Assembly (NCBI GenBank): GCA_963920665.1 | Contig: OY987264.1 | Coordinates: forward strand, 18,704,906 to 18,768,905 | Source of the DNA: Straminergon stramineum | Lineage: Eukaryota; Streptophyta; Bryopsida; Hypnales; Calliergonaceae | Reading direction: 5' to 3' | Length of the DNA stretch: 64,000 nt | In this document: positions 12,008 to 25,862 of the stretch, piece after piece | Position numbering within the stretch: the stretch's first letter is position 1 | Layout of the letters: every line of letters starts with the position of its first letter | Position numbers and translations under genes: made by a program | The notes under the pieces: model-generated | Told to the model about the DNA's origin: nothing | The model's input: the letters and a program-made list of their open reading frames with translations, nothing else | Database searches by the model: none

Positions 12008-12387
12008 TTAACCCCTAAACGCCGGGCTGGACACCGTGGGGGAGACGCGGGTAGTGAACAGTAACAACTTCTGTGTTGACCGCAGAAAAAGGCACTGTTC
12101 TTGCGTTGTTCAATGGCAGGCAAGTGCAACAGTGAGGTTGCCCGGTCGGAAATTGAAGAAAGGGCAGCATGCAACCTATCATCGTCCTCAACTGTCTTCA
12201 CACAATTTGGCATACCGAAAAATAAGAAAGCATTCAATGAGTCTGATTCTGGGTTTTCATGACAACTTCTTTCTGCACGATCGCAATTAAAAAAAGAACG
12301 GATGAAAAACAGCTTGTTTACATCCTCCAAATGGCTTTTCTGACATCCATCGGACACAAAACGTCCGCCGCGTCGTTTAGGGGTTAA
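12008..12387 (+). mobile_element. TTAA-bounded element with GC-richer core (family 2-related)
   Basis: The 380-base element starts TTAACCCCTAAACGCCGGGC and ends in CGTCGTTTAGGGGTTAA. The inverted repeat is about 14 bases (TTAACCCCTAAACG), with similarity continuing beyond. Its 3' end carries CATCCATCGGACACAAAACG, the same end seen in family 2. Its core is richer in GC than the neighbours and differs from the family-2 core, so it may be a fuller or a chimeric relative. Confidence 0.75.
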
Positions 12388-12492
12388 AAATAAGTGGTTT
12401 CGAGAATACGTACAAACCTTTAGAATCCGGAAAGGTATGGCCAGTACAAGGAATTGCCAGACGAAAGTGCTATGGAGCTGGAACTAGGAATA

Positions 12493-13142
12493 TTAATCCC
12501 TGGCAAAATGCCCAAGGCCTGTTTGGAGCTTCTTGAAATTTGCTCTAATTTGAGGAAAATGTCAACTTTTCCATAAGTTGTACCAATTTATTTTGAATTG
12601 TAACTGTACAAATTCAAACTAGACATATTAGAGATCACATAGGAAAAGAAAACATAACAATGTCACTTACTAATTGAAAGATTATAATGTTTGATCATGA
12701 GGGTGTTAAAATTATGAAATTTTTTCAATTCTCTTATTGCATGTCAACTCTAAAAAGTTGGTCACTAAAAAAATATGAGGTTATAGGGCCTAGCATGCAC
12801 AACCTCAATCAAATTACGGTTTTTCAAAATCTATTCTACAATTTTTTTAAATGAATTTCTAAAGTGATTTTTCCTCCAAGATCTAGTGTATTTGAGGCTC
12901 ATTTCCGAGAGCCATCAACACTACGAGAAGTCAAGTTTGCAATGGGCATCCTTGCACAAAATCTTGAATAGAAAAATCATAATCTTTCATATTTAAGATC
13001 GGCTTTTTGATCCTAAAACTAGACTTCGAAAAGAGTTCTCCAAAAATTAAACTAATAATAATAGCAATTTGGTTGGGTTGTTCTTAACTTCAATGTTTTC
13101 AAAACACCAGAATGGCTGGTGCCTCGGGCATTTAGGGGTTAA
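12493..13142. mobile_element. TTAA-bounded element, 650 bases (family 4, copy 1)
   Basis: The left end is worn (TTAATCCCTGGCAAAATGCC). The right end is intact (GCCTCGGGCATTTAGGGGTTAA region). The interior is collinear with the 13380-14024 element over its whole length, starting with CCCAAGGCCTGTTTGGAGCT. The two copies are separated by only 237 bases. It has no coding capacity. Confidence 0.75.
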
Positions 13143-13379
13143 GAACCTAGTTCAACTATCTGATCACACTGAAATGGCATTACTTGCTCAAAATGTTGTG
13201 AATGTACTTTCCAAGTTTGGATTGCATCAATGCATCCTATTGTTTCCATGACATCGATCATTTTGTTGTCAAACGACATGGCATTGATATTATCAGGAAT
13301 TCAAACAGAACTCATGTGAGTTTGTCAAGAATAGGCAACTTCTTCTGATGGGAAGAATGCAACTCCATGAGCAACAATC

Positions 13380-14024
13380 TTAACCCCTAAATGCCCAAGG
13401 CCTGTTTGGAGCTCCTTGAAATTTGATCTAAATTGAACAAAAAGTCAACATTTTCATAAGTTGTACCAATTTCTTTTGTATTGTAACCATACAAATTCAA
13501 ACTAGACATGGTAGAGATCACATAGGAAAAGAAAACATAACAATATCACTTACAGATTGAAAGATTATAATGTTTGATCATGAGGGTGTAAAAATTGTGA
13601 AAATTTTTCAATTCACTTTTTGCATGACAACTCTAAAAAGTTGGTCATTAAAAAAATATGAGGTTATAGGGCCCAACATGCACAACCCCAATCAATTTAT
13701 GGTTTTTCAAAATCTATTCTACAAATTTTTTAAATGAATTTCTAATGTGATTTTGCCTCCAAGATCTAGTGTATTTGAGGGTCATTTTCAAGAGCCCTCA
13801 ACACTACGGGAGGTCAAGATTGCAATGGGCCTCCTTGCACTAAATCTTGAATAGAAAAATCATAATCCTTTATTTTTCAGATCAACTTTTTGATCCTAAA
13901 ACTAGACTTCAAAAAGAATTCTCCAAAAATACAAACTACTAATAATAGCAATTTGGTTGGGTTTTACTTAACTTCAAAGTTTTCGAAACACCAGAATCCG
14001 GTGCCTTGGGCATTTAGGGGTTAA
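13380..14024. mobile_element. TTAA-bounded element, 645 bases (family 4, copy 2)
   Basis: The left end TTAACCCCTAAATGCCCAAG matches the complement of the right end CTTGGGCATTTAGGGGTTAA for 20 bases without mismatch. TTAA is the only flanking repeat. It shares its interior with copy 1, and a TTGAAAGATTATAA core with family 1 at 6058. I see no transposase. This is the best-preserved member in the window. Confidence 0.8.
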
Positions 14025-15911
14025 GTTATACCTAAACATGGAAGTGGCCAAGACTGAAGCACTTGCCACCCCACTGAACTGATCAGCTTGAGAATGGGAT
14101 CCTGGCAACCAATCTTTTTTGCTACCGTTTCATGTACCGTGGGCGCCAAGGTGCCAGGCTGGGGACCTGCAATTAGTTAGTTACAAGTGAGACGGTTTAT
14201 AATCCCAAATGACCATCTCCATAACATCCTCAACTAAGTTACTACTAATCTCCATCCCCAAATGATTGTTTACTCTGAATGTCCTATTTTTTTACTATTG
14301 TTTTGAGTAGGTCATATTGAGACTTTCTTGTGGCTAATTTTATTTAGGTTGCAATGTCTGAACTCACGTAATAAATGTTCTTCATTGATTCTAGTAATAT
14401 AAAATTTCAAACCTTTCTTAATTATGTTTTTTGACATGATGATCAATGAAATTGGCTCAAGAAAATACCAACAAAATTGTGGACAATCATCTTGGGACGA
14501 AGGAAGAAATAGCTTCCTATTTAATCCATTAATGTTTTAATTTCTTTTCTTACTTTTAGTTCACTGAGGTTTATATCTTTATAAATATATGTTACCTTTT
14601 TCAATTTCACCAAATTGGTCTTAAAGATGTAGGTCAAATATTAAATATTCAAGAATTGCTTTTGATGAATGAGAAGGGATTTCAATAAGACATCAATTGA
14701 GAGTATTTTGTCCATCATTCATTATATGGAGGTTCGAGCATTCAAGGTACAACCTTAAGAAAATTGAAGTATCTAGAAAAAAGATCAAATTATTTAGGAA
14801 ATTTTTCATTTAAAAAAATGAGGTAGCCACATTGCATTGACTAATAGTAAGGGGAAATATTTTTTTTGATCCTATAGTTTTAGGTACTTCAATAGTGTGC
14901 TATGGGACAAGCCCATGCAATATTAGGGTAGAATGTTATATGAGGCAAACTACCAATAGATAATTCAAAAGAATTGATATTTTAAGTAAAATTGCAATGA
15001 CTAATTGAAGTTATTATATTAAGGAATAATCAAGTCATAATAGAGAAATTCAAAAATTAGTTGGTTTGGTTCAAGTTTCTCTCCAAAGGGCACCCACATT
15101 TTACTTCATTCATATCTAAAATTCTAAATGTGTCATTTCATCCCATCCATTGATTGGCCAATTTTGGAAGATTTTTTAGTAAGCCTTAAAGGTTTATAGA
15201 GAATTCTATATTTTACAACTGTTAGTTTCTTTTGTTTGGTTGTCATTTTAACATCTGCAATTTATCATGTTGGAATACGATTCATGTAGAATGTTGGAAT
15301 ACAATTCATGAAGAATGTTAGAATGCGATTCATGTAGAATAGTCTATTGCCATCAACCATAACATGTTGTCATAATGTAGTTGTCAAATAATGGCTATAA
15401 AATCAATGACTATTGGATAACTACCTTGTGACAATCGTTGGGACGATGTAGGAACATTTGATGGAAAAAAGAAGCATACAATAATTTAGTCTACTAAAAT
15501 AATTGTATTGATTCACCCCAAATTTTATGTTAGTTGGAATATTTTTAATTCCAACTTGGTACATTTGATTGTGATTTGTTTTGGTGTAGTTGTCTTGTAG
15601 CTTTGTTTGCCAATCACTATAGTCGTAAAGTAGTTGTTTTTGAGTCACATTGGCTAGTCACAAAACTAGTCATATGCTACTGAGCTTAAGGTGTTGTATA
15701 CATGGTAAGTTGTGATTGCTTGTTGGGGACAAATGGACAGCCCAATTTACATGTTTCTTCGATGATAAATCCTAGATCAAGGATTCATGGTCATTGCAAG
15801 AAACATTAGTACTACTTATTTGTCACTAGGGGAATACTTGAGCTTCCCTTCGCGATAACTTTTGAAGCATGACTTATATGAACTTAACTTTTTTTACAAG
15901 AGATGACTATC
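14025..15911. other. AT-rich intergenic DNA
   Basis: I see no gene. It contains the small 24-base tandem repeat listed separately. At 15788 there is a single copy of the GGTCATTGCAAGAAACA terminus that belongs to the element family at 25355 and 48692. Confidence 0.55.
15267..15338. repeat. 24-base tandem repeat, three copies
   Basis: Three consecutive units of ATGTTGGAATACGATTCATG plus TAGA occur, with one to three substitutions between units. Confidence 0.85.
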
Positions 15912-17120
15912 TTAACCCCTAAGGGACCAAGATGTGGTTTTTTTTGGCTACACAACAATTTTGGGTAGGTACATGTGATTGGAGATTTCCATATTTTGTA
16001 ACCAAATTTTAATAGAAGGTGGGGATGAGTAACATCTTTCATATGCACTAAATTTCATGACATTTGAAAATGTGTGTCAAATGTTATGGCCTGATATGTT
16101 ACTTTTTTTTTCATAAATGGGTAGTCTAGGCAAATTAGAAAAAATCACTTTTTTCATAAACAAAAATTTGAAATAAGTTTCTTAGACTTATATGTATGTA
16201 TGAAGCTTTTAATCATTCCATTTTGATGAATGAGTCAAAAGTTATGAGGATTTTCTGTTTGCAGGCAATTATGGATTTTCCTCTCTAAAATAAACATTAA
16301 AGTCCATTATCTTAGTCAATTTTTAATATTCTTGGAAAAAAATAAAATCATAGGATGTAGATTGTTTATACATCAGGAACTTCAAGCCATGTGAATATGG
16401 TGCCACGATGGTGCATTGAAATGCAATTAAGTTAATTTGGTGCCAACCTCCATACCAACCTAGTATGGATAAAATGACAGTAAAATGACCTGTATGCAGC
16501 CTTTGGTATCAAAATGGCACCAAAATAATCTGGCCCAACTTTTTTGATGTAACAACATTGCAATCACTGGGATTGGCATTTCCAATTCCATAATTAAATT
16601 CTTAACTATTTAATATTTGGAATAATTCTCTACTATTGTCTACTTACTATTTTTTTCCTATATATTGTACAATTCCAAATGATTTGAAAAATTTCAATTA
16701 TGTGGCCAACTTGTCTAGGAAAAAGACTCCAAAGGAGCACCACCATTTTGGACATTTTTTCATAGAAAAGTGAGCTTGTGAAGTCCACCTGCCTTGTTTT
16801 CTACAGGTCTCAAATAATGATTTCAGTGAATTTGAATGCTTATATCTTGCAAGCCACATGGTTAAAATTTCTGAAATTTTTACCACATGTTCTCAAGTCA
16901 GCATACTACAACATACTATGATTACATTTGTCAAAAAAAGTTTTTTTCAAAAATCTGGTATTTATTCTAGAAATGGCTATTTTGGAGCATTTTTGGTGAA
17001 AACATAGTCATGAAACCATTGTGGGTTAAATGTACTCGTATCTCATATTCTTTAGAAATAAAAAATCCTTTTATATTTAAAATTCAATTTTGCAAATTTG
17101 TCACATTTCCATTTTAGGGG
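15912..17120. mobile_element. TTAA-started element, right end uncertain
   Basis: It begins TTAACCCCTAAGGGACCAA, nearly the family-1 terminus. A matching right end is not clear. The best candidate is TTTTAGGGGTTTTC at about 17110, which has lost the TTAA. A family-3 repeat is nested inside at 16371-16549. The limits are tentative. Confidence 0.4.
16371..16549 (-). repeat. family-3 short repeat (CATCAG ends), nested copy
   Basis: This 179-base unit runs from CATCAGGAACTTCAAG to CAACTTTTTTGATG. It matches the units at 39061-39606 along its whole length and has the orientation of the right arm there (39428-39606). It sits inside the TTAA-started element at 15912, so it probably inserted later. 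Confidence 0.75.
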
Positions 17121-20100
17121 TTTTCATACTATGAAATCCAAAATTAATGATCTAGAGTTGAAATTTTGGTGGTCTATTTCTACAATAAGTGGGCATATAT
17201 CTACCAAGAGGTATTAAAAATAAGGCATTTAAAAATATCATTAGGAGGGAATTGAATCCCAAAGGGGCCTTGAGATTTTTCACTAATTATACTACTAATT
17301 GAGGTGAGTATGACGTTGTCCACATCATCATTAGTACCACCATGTAGGGATACCAAAGGTTGGTAGTGGCCACATGGCTTGTGGAAACTTGTGGGAGGCG
17401 TGTGCTAGCCATCATCTATGACTATGCCATCATAAACCTAGTAGCCACATGAATATTGGGTGTTCATGACATCTTTTTGAGCCCATCACACAATTTTTGG
17501 CGATGCAATGAGTTGGAAAGGTTCTTTTCCACCCAAATTTTTAGGTCTCAAATTTTGGTGATATATTATTTTTAGTGTTATACTAACTATCTTTATTTTA
17601 TTATATTTTATTATATTTTATTCAAAAGGTTGTGGTATATTGAATACTAGCCAAATCAAGCCAAAGTGGAATAAAATTAACAAGTCATTCATACAATCAC
17701 TTAAGTGAAGGTTTAGGTCAACTACAATAGTTTCCATTCTTCTTGTTTTTTGTTTGCTTCTTGGTTCTTGATTTTTTGTTATTTATTGTTTTCATGTTTG
17801 TTATTTTGTTGTTGGCTATTGACTTCTTTTGATTCATTGTGCTTTTGGTTGTTTATTGTTTTGCTTACCTTATATGCCTTTATCAATTATTTCTACTTTG
17901 CTAACTTTCATTTTGTATGTACATACAAACCCTTAACTAAAGGAGAGATTTGAAGATAATACAAGACTAATAGAGGACAATAAATGCAAGTAGTTGGCTT
18001 TGAAGCATGTGAGTTTTGTAGTTCTTTGGTGATGGGTTTTTTTGGCTCTATCATGTATGTTTCAATAGATATGCCTCATTCACTTTTAATTGGTTGTTGG
18101 TTGCAATTTTCAATGGACCACGCAGCAAGAAGAGTTTATGGCATGAAGTCATAGTGCAGTAATAGTGCAATGATTGAAACATCTTTGTCATAGCCAATTC
18201 CTAGTAATAAATATAAAAATTGACTCAAAAGAATTGTATTGAAATCTTCTTACTTTGTATATCTATGTTTGCAACTATGAAATAACTAATCAATGATTAC
18301 AATAGTCATGGAAACAACTACTATCTAAATATATAACCAATATCTGACTTTTGAAACAAATAATATTTAATTCAAAAAACACATTTAAATCACAAACAAG
18401 AACTTATCACTTGCTACCACATTAGCTAAAGAAGGTGTTGAAGAAGAAGAATGCTAGAATTAGAAATTATCCTATTAGTATAATAAGTTCGTTCCAAGGG
18501 AGACAATCAAATAGGAAATTTCTATGCTAATAGGTTCAATTCCTTAACTAGGTAACACAATCCCAAACACAAAATAATACATTCATAAATTTCCAATTAG
18601 GCTCGCACATTTACTTCCGAGTCAACACACTATTTTGATTCATGTACACAATTTCAACCATACACTCATAGTCACAATATACCAATTTGATTTAGAAGAA
18701 TTTTTCATTAATCCAAATTGGTGATTAAATCACCGTTACACATTGTTTATTGTTTGTAACACATCCAAATAATTTTCATTCATTGCACACAAAATTCTAA
18801 CTAGGACATTCCCATCATACCAACCAACTAGCATTTTGACACTCATATATAGACTTTTGTTGCTCCTCATCCAATTAGTTTGTTACTCAAATTTTGTCAC
18901 CACATCATACACACAATCATTCCAGCTTGCACACAAACATTCCCAATTACATTGATTCTTCTCCAATTTAACACACCCTCAAAAACAAAAAACAAAACAC
19001 AATCTACTTGGCTGGGATATGCATTGAGCAACTCTCCAAGTGAGTGAAAAAGAAATACAACTTGACAACCTAATAGGAAGCCAAACCTTTGGTGGTTACC
19101 CAAATTGGAAGAGACAACCTAACTACCTCCAATTACCAAATTAAAATTGCAAAGTCAACTACATAATTTTCAACAATTCCAATCCTAATTGGATGGAAGA
19201 CCTGACATATTCCAAACTAAATGCAATCATCCCCAATTTGGTAAAAAATCATGTCATCCCTTTTCACCTTGACTTATAGCACCCTCAAAATGAACTCAAA
19301 TTGAATACAATAGATTGTCAAAATGACCCACTTGAACACAAAATTGATAAACAACAAGTCAAAAATAGACAAAATACACATGCATTCACACAAAAATTAC
19401 AAAACCAAAAGCCTAATCGGTAATCTACAGAAGGTCTCACAAACAACATTAAATTTGTAAATGACTAAAGAATGACTCGTTCTCTCTCTACTATGTTGAA
19501 TTGCACAAGCCATGTCAACCATTCCGTGTTAATGGCTATGTCCACATCAACAACTATGTCGAATATCATAAGCCACATTAGCAATGCCTAGTCATCCATC
19601 ATGTCCAACCTCAACAAATATGTTGGAAGCCACACACCACATTAACTAAGTCTCATCAATGACTAAGCCCGCATTAGCAACCTCATTAGTAGCATAGTCT
19701 CATGAACTTCTACATTAGCAACCGCATGAAGAATAAATTATTACAAATAAATGACTAATGAAAGTCAATGACTTGTCCAAAATGACTCTAATTCTAAAAT
19801 CAAGCTTCAGTCATTGTCTCATCATAAGTGTTATAAATGACTAGTTTTGTCGTCATAAACATTAGTCATTGATAGCCCTTTTCTACTAAGAAAAAGCATT
19901 GAAACTCAAATGTAAGTCAAAAGTCAAAATGTTGTTGTAAAATAGAGTTTTACAACATGACAATGGAATTGGTATTGAGAGCATTCACAAAGCAAATTGA
20001 CTTCATAAAGATTTCAATTGTTAAATTAGGAAGATATATAACACATCCTACCTACTACTTTGAGATCTACTAAATTCACCTATCAACTCACGACAATCAA

Positions 20101-21726
20101 CAAATCACTATAAATCCACTAAATCCAATTACCTACTCCCTAGAATCAACCAATCACCAAAAATGGACTAAAATTCTTATGAGCACGATTCACCTACTCC
20201 ACAAACCTCATAAGAATCATGCCTCCATTCTAAATTTACAACTCTATAAAAGCAACTAGCAATCAAAATCATTTTCAAAATAACTTACATTTATCAAAAT
20301 AGTGATCATTGGTTGTTGCAAAGTGGTGTTGGTAATGTTGTTGCCTTATTAGGCAATCTCCATGGTCTATGCCCAACCTCGGTGAGGGTGTTGTGGGAGC
20401 AACAACCTTCTAGACCTACAAGCTTGTAGTAGGAGTGCATGCCCCTTTTAGCCTTGTTGTAGCAATGGGCCTCCAATTTTCTATCTTAATGTTGATGCTA
20501 GCTTTTTGTATCGAGATGTCTGTCAACATTGGTCAAGATACATTAAGATCACATTTGCCAAAAAAATTTTGGACAATGTGTCCGTCAACTAGATGACTTG
20601 TCCGTCACATAGATGGCTTGTTTGTCATGTGGACAACTTGTTCATCATCTAGTTGATTAGGCTATCTAATTCCATGGAAAGGCCTTCCAATTTTTTTTAT
20701 GATCATGATGGACGCTAGGGTTGCATCTTCACATTTGATGGACATCCTAACATTCAAACATGATGAGACACTGAAAAACTTAAATGGACCAAGTTACTAC
20801 AATGCACCAAGAGGTGTTTATAAGGTGTTGCAAAAGTATACTTGATTGTAGGAGGCAAGTTGACAATGTTTGCAACATCCCCATTGCCCCAACAAACATT
20901 TCCCAACCCTTGACTTGCATGCTTGGTGATACAATTGTTAACATTAGAGCATATGTACTACATAGTGTCCCCTCCTTGTGGTTGAAATTGTGCCAAAGAG
21001 AGAGAATACCTACTTAGATATGTCTATTGAAAGAGGCAATCTACTTTGATATGACTATTTTATTACATATTACCTATTTAAAAGAAAAAGAAATTGGATT
21101 CTCAATCAAGGTCTGTGTTTGCTTTTGACTATCGTTTGATGTTTATTATTTGCTTTGTTGTCTATCCTTGTAAGATCCCAAACCAAAAACAAGTGCACAT
21201 GTAGGGACTTACTTCTACATAAATTTGATGTAATGGGTGACAAAACTAGTAAGCATACAAATTGTTCTAGCAAAATCTAGTAGTAGAAAAGAGGGTCAAA
21301 TGTAACAAGTGAAAAAATGACTAGATACTAAAAAATGCTCGAAAAAATGATCCCTTATCATTAAAATGGTGCCAAAGCAAACATGTCGTGCATTGCAATC
21401 ATAGATCAACCAATCAAAAATTCAAATGATGCTCATATGAGACCATGAACAATAATTTTTTTTTGTCTATGGTTCAATTTGCATTCTATGCCCCCGTTGT
21501 TGTATGCACTACATTAAGTCATACTTCAGTTGTCTAGTCATAAATTTAGCGCAATAGGTGACTACATAAGAATTGAGGAAGGATTGCTACTTAGACAAGG
21601 TGGAATTTGAAATAAATAATATCCACATTGGCATGTCTGATTAGGGCTAGTTGCAATAGAACCCTAGATTTTCACCTACACCTAGGATATTGACTTCCTA
21701 GCTCTTATATTGATCCAATTTCTAAA
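17121..21726. other. long AT-rich intergenic region
   Basis: No gene can be supported in these 4.6 kb. Short frames here (such as 17750-17953 and 20784-21017) are low-complexity or have no recognisable domain. The only structure noted is a possible CACTA-type end at 19862-19890. Confidence 0.5.
19862..19890. repeat. possible right end of a CACTA-type element
   Basis: The complement reads TAGTAGAAAAGGGCTATCAA, very like plant CACTA termini. The preceding 120 bases repeat short AATGACTAATG-like words, as subterminal repeats do. I could not find the matching left end. Confidence 0.35.
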
Positions 21727-22879
21727 TTTTGGAGATTAACTCCAATTCACAAACAGATTGTGTCATTGGCTCCGAAAGGCCATTTTTAGTCTGTAGGTAT
21801 TCCCATCTCCTTTCTCCTTTGCAAAACCCTCGTCAAAACCCAATGCCAACTTTAGTTAGAAAAAAGTTGAAAATCTTACTTTTGGAGGTCGCTTTTTCTA
21901 AGGAAGGTGATTGGCTAGGGTGGTTTGGAAGATCCAAGGGAGTAATTAAAGATCCTTCTCTGACTTTGTTTTGATTTTGTGTGCTCTCAAGATGTTGGTC
22001 AACTCCTTGCAAATATTGTCACGTTGTTAAAATTCGAGGGAACTTCCTCGTTCGAGTACCTCCCACTATTGGAATGCCTTGAAACTTGTTGAAACGCCTT
22101 ATTAACATAAAAAAAATCTATCCTAATTTTTAGTAAGATTTTTCTGCCCTCTGAGAAATTTTTAGAAATTTCCTATTGTGAGTTTCGGTGGTTGACTATT
22201 CAAAAAGGGTATTTTTCCAAGTTAGAAAATTCCAAATTTTTTTGAGAGACCTCTCATGGAATCCCACAATGGTTGTGCAAGCTCATACTTTTACTTTGCA
22301 CATATAGGAATGAGGGGGATAAATCATGCCCTCTACTAAATACTTATAAAATAGGAAATCTCTTACATATGCGGGAATCTTGGCAAATGGACTTCACTTC
22401 CAATCCCTTGGCATGCTCCTGACCCTAGATCACCATCCATTGGCTATATATTCCTGCACAGACGGGCCTTGATGTGGTAATCCTTGCAATGCTAATAACT
22501 AGAGCTTCTAAGGTTTCTTCTATGAAATGGGAAAACTAAGACTTATCCTTTGGAAGGTACCTAGGGATCTCACTAGACTTCTCTTGGCTCAATCTTAGCT
22601 AAATTAGGTTATTGACTTAGTATGTTTAACTATGCTAGGATAACATCACTCAAACCTTCTAACTTCCACCATTTTGGGTTCTAACCTATGTATTGGTGGG
22701 CATCTGAGGTGTTTTAGACCTAAAACTCTATTCTAGACCAAATACCTATTTTGGTATGTCACATCCTATTTGGGCCTTACACTCTTTTTTGGGCTTTTTG
22801 TATCTAATTATCTCCTAAATTGTGAAATTCGAAAAAAAGAAAAACTACGAGTCCCAAGTGATGAATTGGGAGCTCACAC
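21727..22879. repeat. dispersed 1.15-kb repeat, copy 1 (LTR-like)
   Basis: It is collinear with 32572-33707. Both start TTGGAGATTAACTC, share CTTATTAACATAA, GCTCATA.TTTTACT and GTTCTAACCTAT, and end GATGAATTGGG..CTCACA. On the minus strand it therefore starts TGTGAG, which resembles an LTR start. The two copies differ by many substitutions and are old. Confidence 0.6.
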
Positions 22880-25354
22880 TTACTCAAAAGAAAAATAGTG
22901 TGCTACATAGATTGTCTCTTTTATCATAAGCTAATTTTATAATAAATTATTGAAAAATCAAAAGAAAGCATTTGAGCTACTCAACCAAATCCAAAGAAGA
23001 ATCTCATTGCATTACATTTTGGTGCTCACAAAACTATAAAGTTAATTGTAGATTGCTCAATTTATCAAGTTTGGATGTTTCTCATACTTGTAGATAATAT
23101 TGGTTTTTTTTTTCCATAGCTTGCCTATTCACCCATTGTTTTTCTTCAAAGATTCTTCTATTAGTTTTCTTCAATCTGTATGGTATGGATTTTCCAAAAT
23201 AATTATTTGCAATATTCTATAAATCAAAGAGTTTCATATCAAATCTACCTTCTTTAGTTCAAAAAATGAACTTTCAAACATGGATGAATTAAATCAGTAA
23301 CATGAAAAACTTTTAAAGTGGAAATGATTTGAATTGTATTATATAAACACTTAGCAAAATAAAATGAAACAAAACCAATTATATGCAATTCATGATCAAT
23401 TTGTGAAGGTGTTTGAATTTTTGGTTTTATAGTTTGCCAACAAATATTCATTAGCCCTTTAATGCCAAATTAACTATTTTATAGTTGCTATTTTATTTTA
23501 GACAACCACTTTGAGCTAGAATCACATCAATTAAAAAATTTTAAACAAACTAGATTAAGTTGCCTTTCTATTTTTATACTCAAAACAAAATTGATATAGG
23601 AAAAGGTTGTATACAATGGAAAAAAAACATTTCATATTTCTTAATGTTAGAAAAATTTACTGTAATGAGAAGCGTTGATGTATTTTTCATCAATTTCTTT
23701 GTCTTTTTTTTTTTTCTCTTTCAAATATTTTGAGGTTAAATACAATCTAAGAAAAATTACTACTTAAATTTTTTCTTTTTGTAGGTGATTTAAAATGCTC
23801 AAATTAATATTCAATATCGATTCATATTCTTAAAGAAGCTATTGAAAGAATTTTAATATTCAACACTCTTGTGCTAGGGGGGCATCAAAAAAATTAATTA
23901 TCAAAGTATATGCAAATTCATAATTTACAATTTTTATGAAGTAGTCTTTGAATTGAGATAAATTGTCCATATTTGTCCATATAATTATGAAAGAGGCAAT
24001 TGAAAAGCAACAATGATTTGGCCTATGTAGCTACACTTTGTATGGGTGGATGACTTTGTTATTACATGAGAAATTGAAGATGAAAAGATGACCAATTCTT
24101 TAAGAGAGGTTACTAGGACTACTTTTATATAAAAAGAGAGAAAGAGAGAGAAGATGATTCATCACCCCTTCCGGGTAGTTTCTATTCATTTCTAAAAATA
24201 CCTCTACATTTTGACATTTGTTAAGCACTCCTCTCATGATCCTATCCATTTCTTCTACTTGTCATACAAGTTTGTCATCTTGATCAAGATGGAGGGAGGG
24301 ATAATTGTTGCTCTATTTTTGCTTCATAATAGATCTTGCATAGCATTTTGAACATCTTTCTAACTTTGCCTAGAGCCACTATACTTGCACATGATACTTA
24401 CTTAAAATAATATAATTATCTCTGTATGTATTTTAAACCACTTGCATGGGTTCCTAAGAATGATATTGTAGCAAGATTCCTCAAGTTATTGGAATGGACC
24501 GATTGGTCTCCCATGAATACCACCCTTGATTTTCGACCCATGTGCTGGACTTGTTAAAATAGACTTCCGACATTCTAGTCTACTACAACTAATATCCTCC
24601 AAGTTGCAATTCAAGTATTATTGCTTTGGGTAGAAAGTTTCTCATGCATAACAATTGTAATAGCTAGCCTTTCTAACCAAGCAAACCCCCTAAAAACACA
24701 TATTGAATGAAAAAATTGATTGATCAACAAACTTCCATCATGTCCTCAAGAAACTTTCTTCCTGTTGGATCTCCATAAAGCTAGCAATTGAGGGTCCGTG
24801 CACCCATACCACAATCAAAACACTTAGTTAGAATCATGACATATGCAAGGTGTCTTTAGCACAAAAACCAATTGTTATTTGCATTGCAATCACAAGCTAA
24901 TTTGATCCATTAGTAAGAAAACATTTTGCCCTCCATTCATCTCTATCAGACCTTTTCACCCATGCCGATACTCCGAGTGAACCTCTACAACAACCTATAG
25001 TATTGTGAGACGAGGTGGTTTCGATTCCTCCACAATTTTGCGTTGATTTGCACCCTAGTTTACCCAAACCTTGGCTCTCGTATTTGGTCACACTCACATA
25101 TAAGAAAGGTATCAAAGGAGGCGTAGCTTTGAGGTTGGCTTCCCTTTATTTTTTTATGCAAATGCCTTTTGCCTCAATATGGTGGCATCTAGTCATTTCC
25201 TCTTGTGGTCCTATAGTGCAAATGTTTAATTAGATGCTAAGTTAAACTTGCATATTAATTTTTCTTGGGTCTTTTTTAAAAAAAAGGCGCTTCTTCATTA
25301 TCCATTTATCCAGGACATACTCCCTAACTTACAATGGTTTTGACCACCATCAAT
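22880..25354. other. AT-rich intergenic DNA
   Basis: I see no gene. There is a short GA-rich run at about 24133-24153 (AGAGAGAAAGAGAGAGAAGA). Confidence 0.55.
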
Positions 25355-25862
25355 GGGTGATTGCAAGAAATACTTCATGTTTTTTTTTATCAAAATCGCA
25401 AATTTTGTTTGTAGGACTAGTAGTACTACAAAGACCTATCAATTTCACGTGTCAACAATGTGCTTATGAATCTAAATCATCGATTTTGGCACATGTGAAT
25501 CTAAACCATTGATTTAGTACTAGGCAGTACTATGTAGTACTATAGACTACTACGAAGTACTACAGAAGCCACTGGCAACAGAAAATAACAAAAAAAGGGT
25601 CTCTTGATTTTTTCATTTTTAGGAATTCAAAAAAATTCCATAGAAAAAGCAATTTTTCTAGAGAAGATTGCACTTCCATTGCACCAAAAAATTCATGTAG
25701 GAAATTTTTTCCCTCTTTGTAGCCTTTGCATAAAGGAAGGTCATCTACCTTCTTTCCAAAGTTCATGCCAAACGAACTAATGATACCAAAGTTATGAGCA
25801 CAAAACCACTTGTCCAAGGGCAAGAATATAAGAAATAAGACAAGTGTTTCTTGCAATTACCC
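25355..25862. mobile_element. short inverted-repeat element (TTGCAAGAAA family)
   Basis: The left end GGGTGATTGCAAGAAATACT and the right end AGTGTTTCTTGCAATTACCC are complementary over 20 bases with two mismatches. CAAT flanks both sides (25351-25354 and 25863-25866) and could be a 4-base target duplication. There is no transposase. A larger relative lies at 48692-49899. Confidence 0.65.

Noticed and set aside
6058..14024. Assigning the TTAA elements to PIF/Harbinger
   Set aside because: PIF/Harbinger makes 3-base TWA direct repeats. Here the flanks are the palindrome TTAA at both ends, which fits piggyBac better.
24995..25035. GGTTTCGATTCC, resembling a tRNA B box
   Set aside because: The spacing and bases do not fit a B box and no cloverleaf or A box could be drawn.
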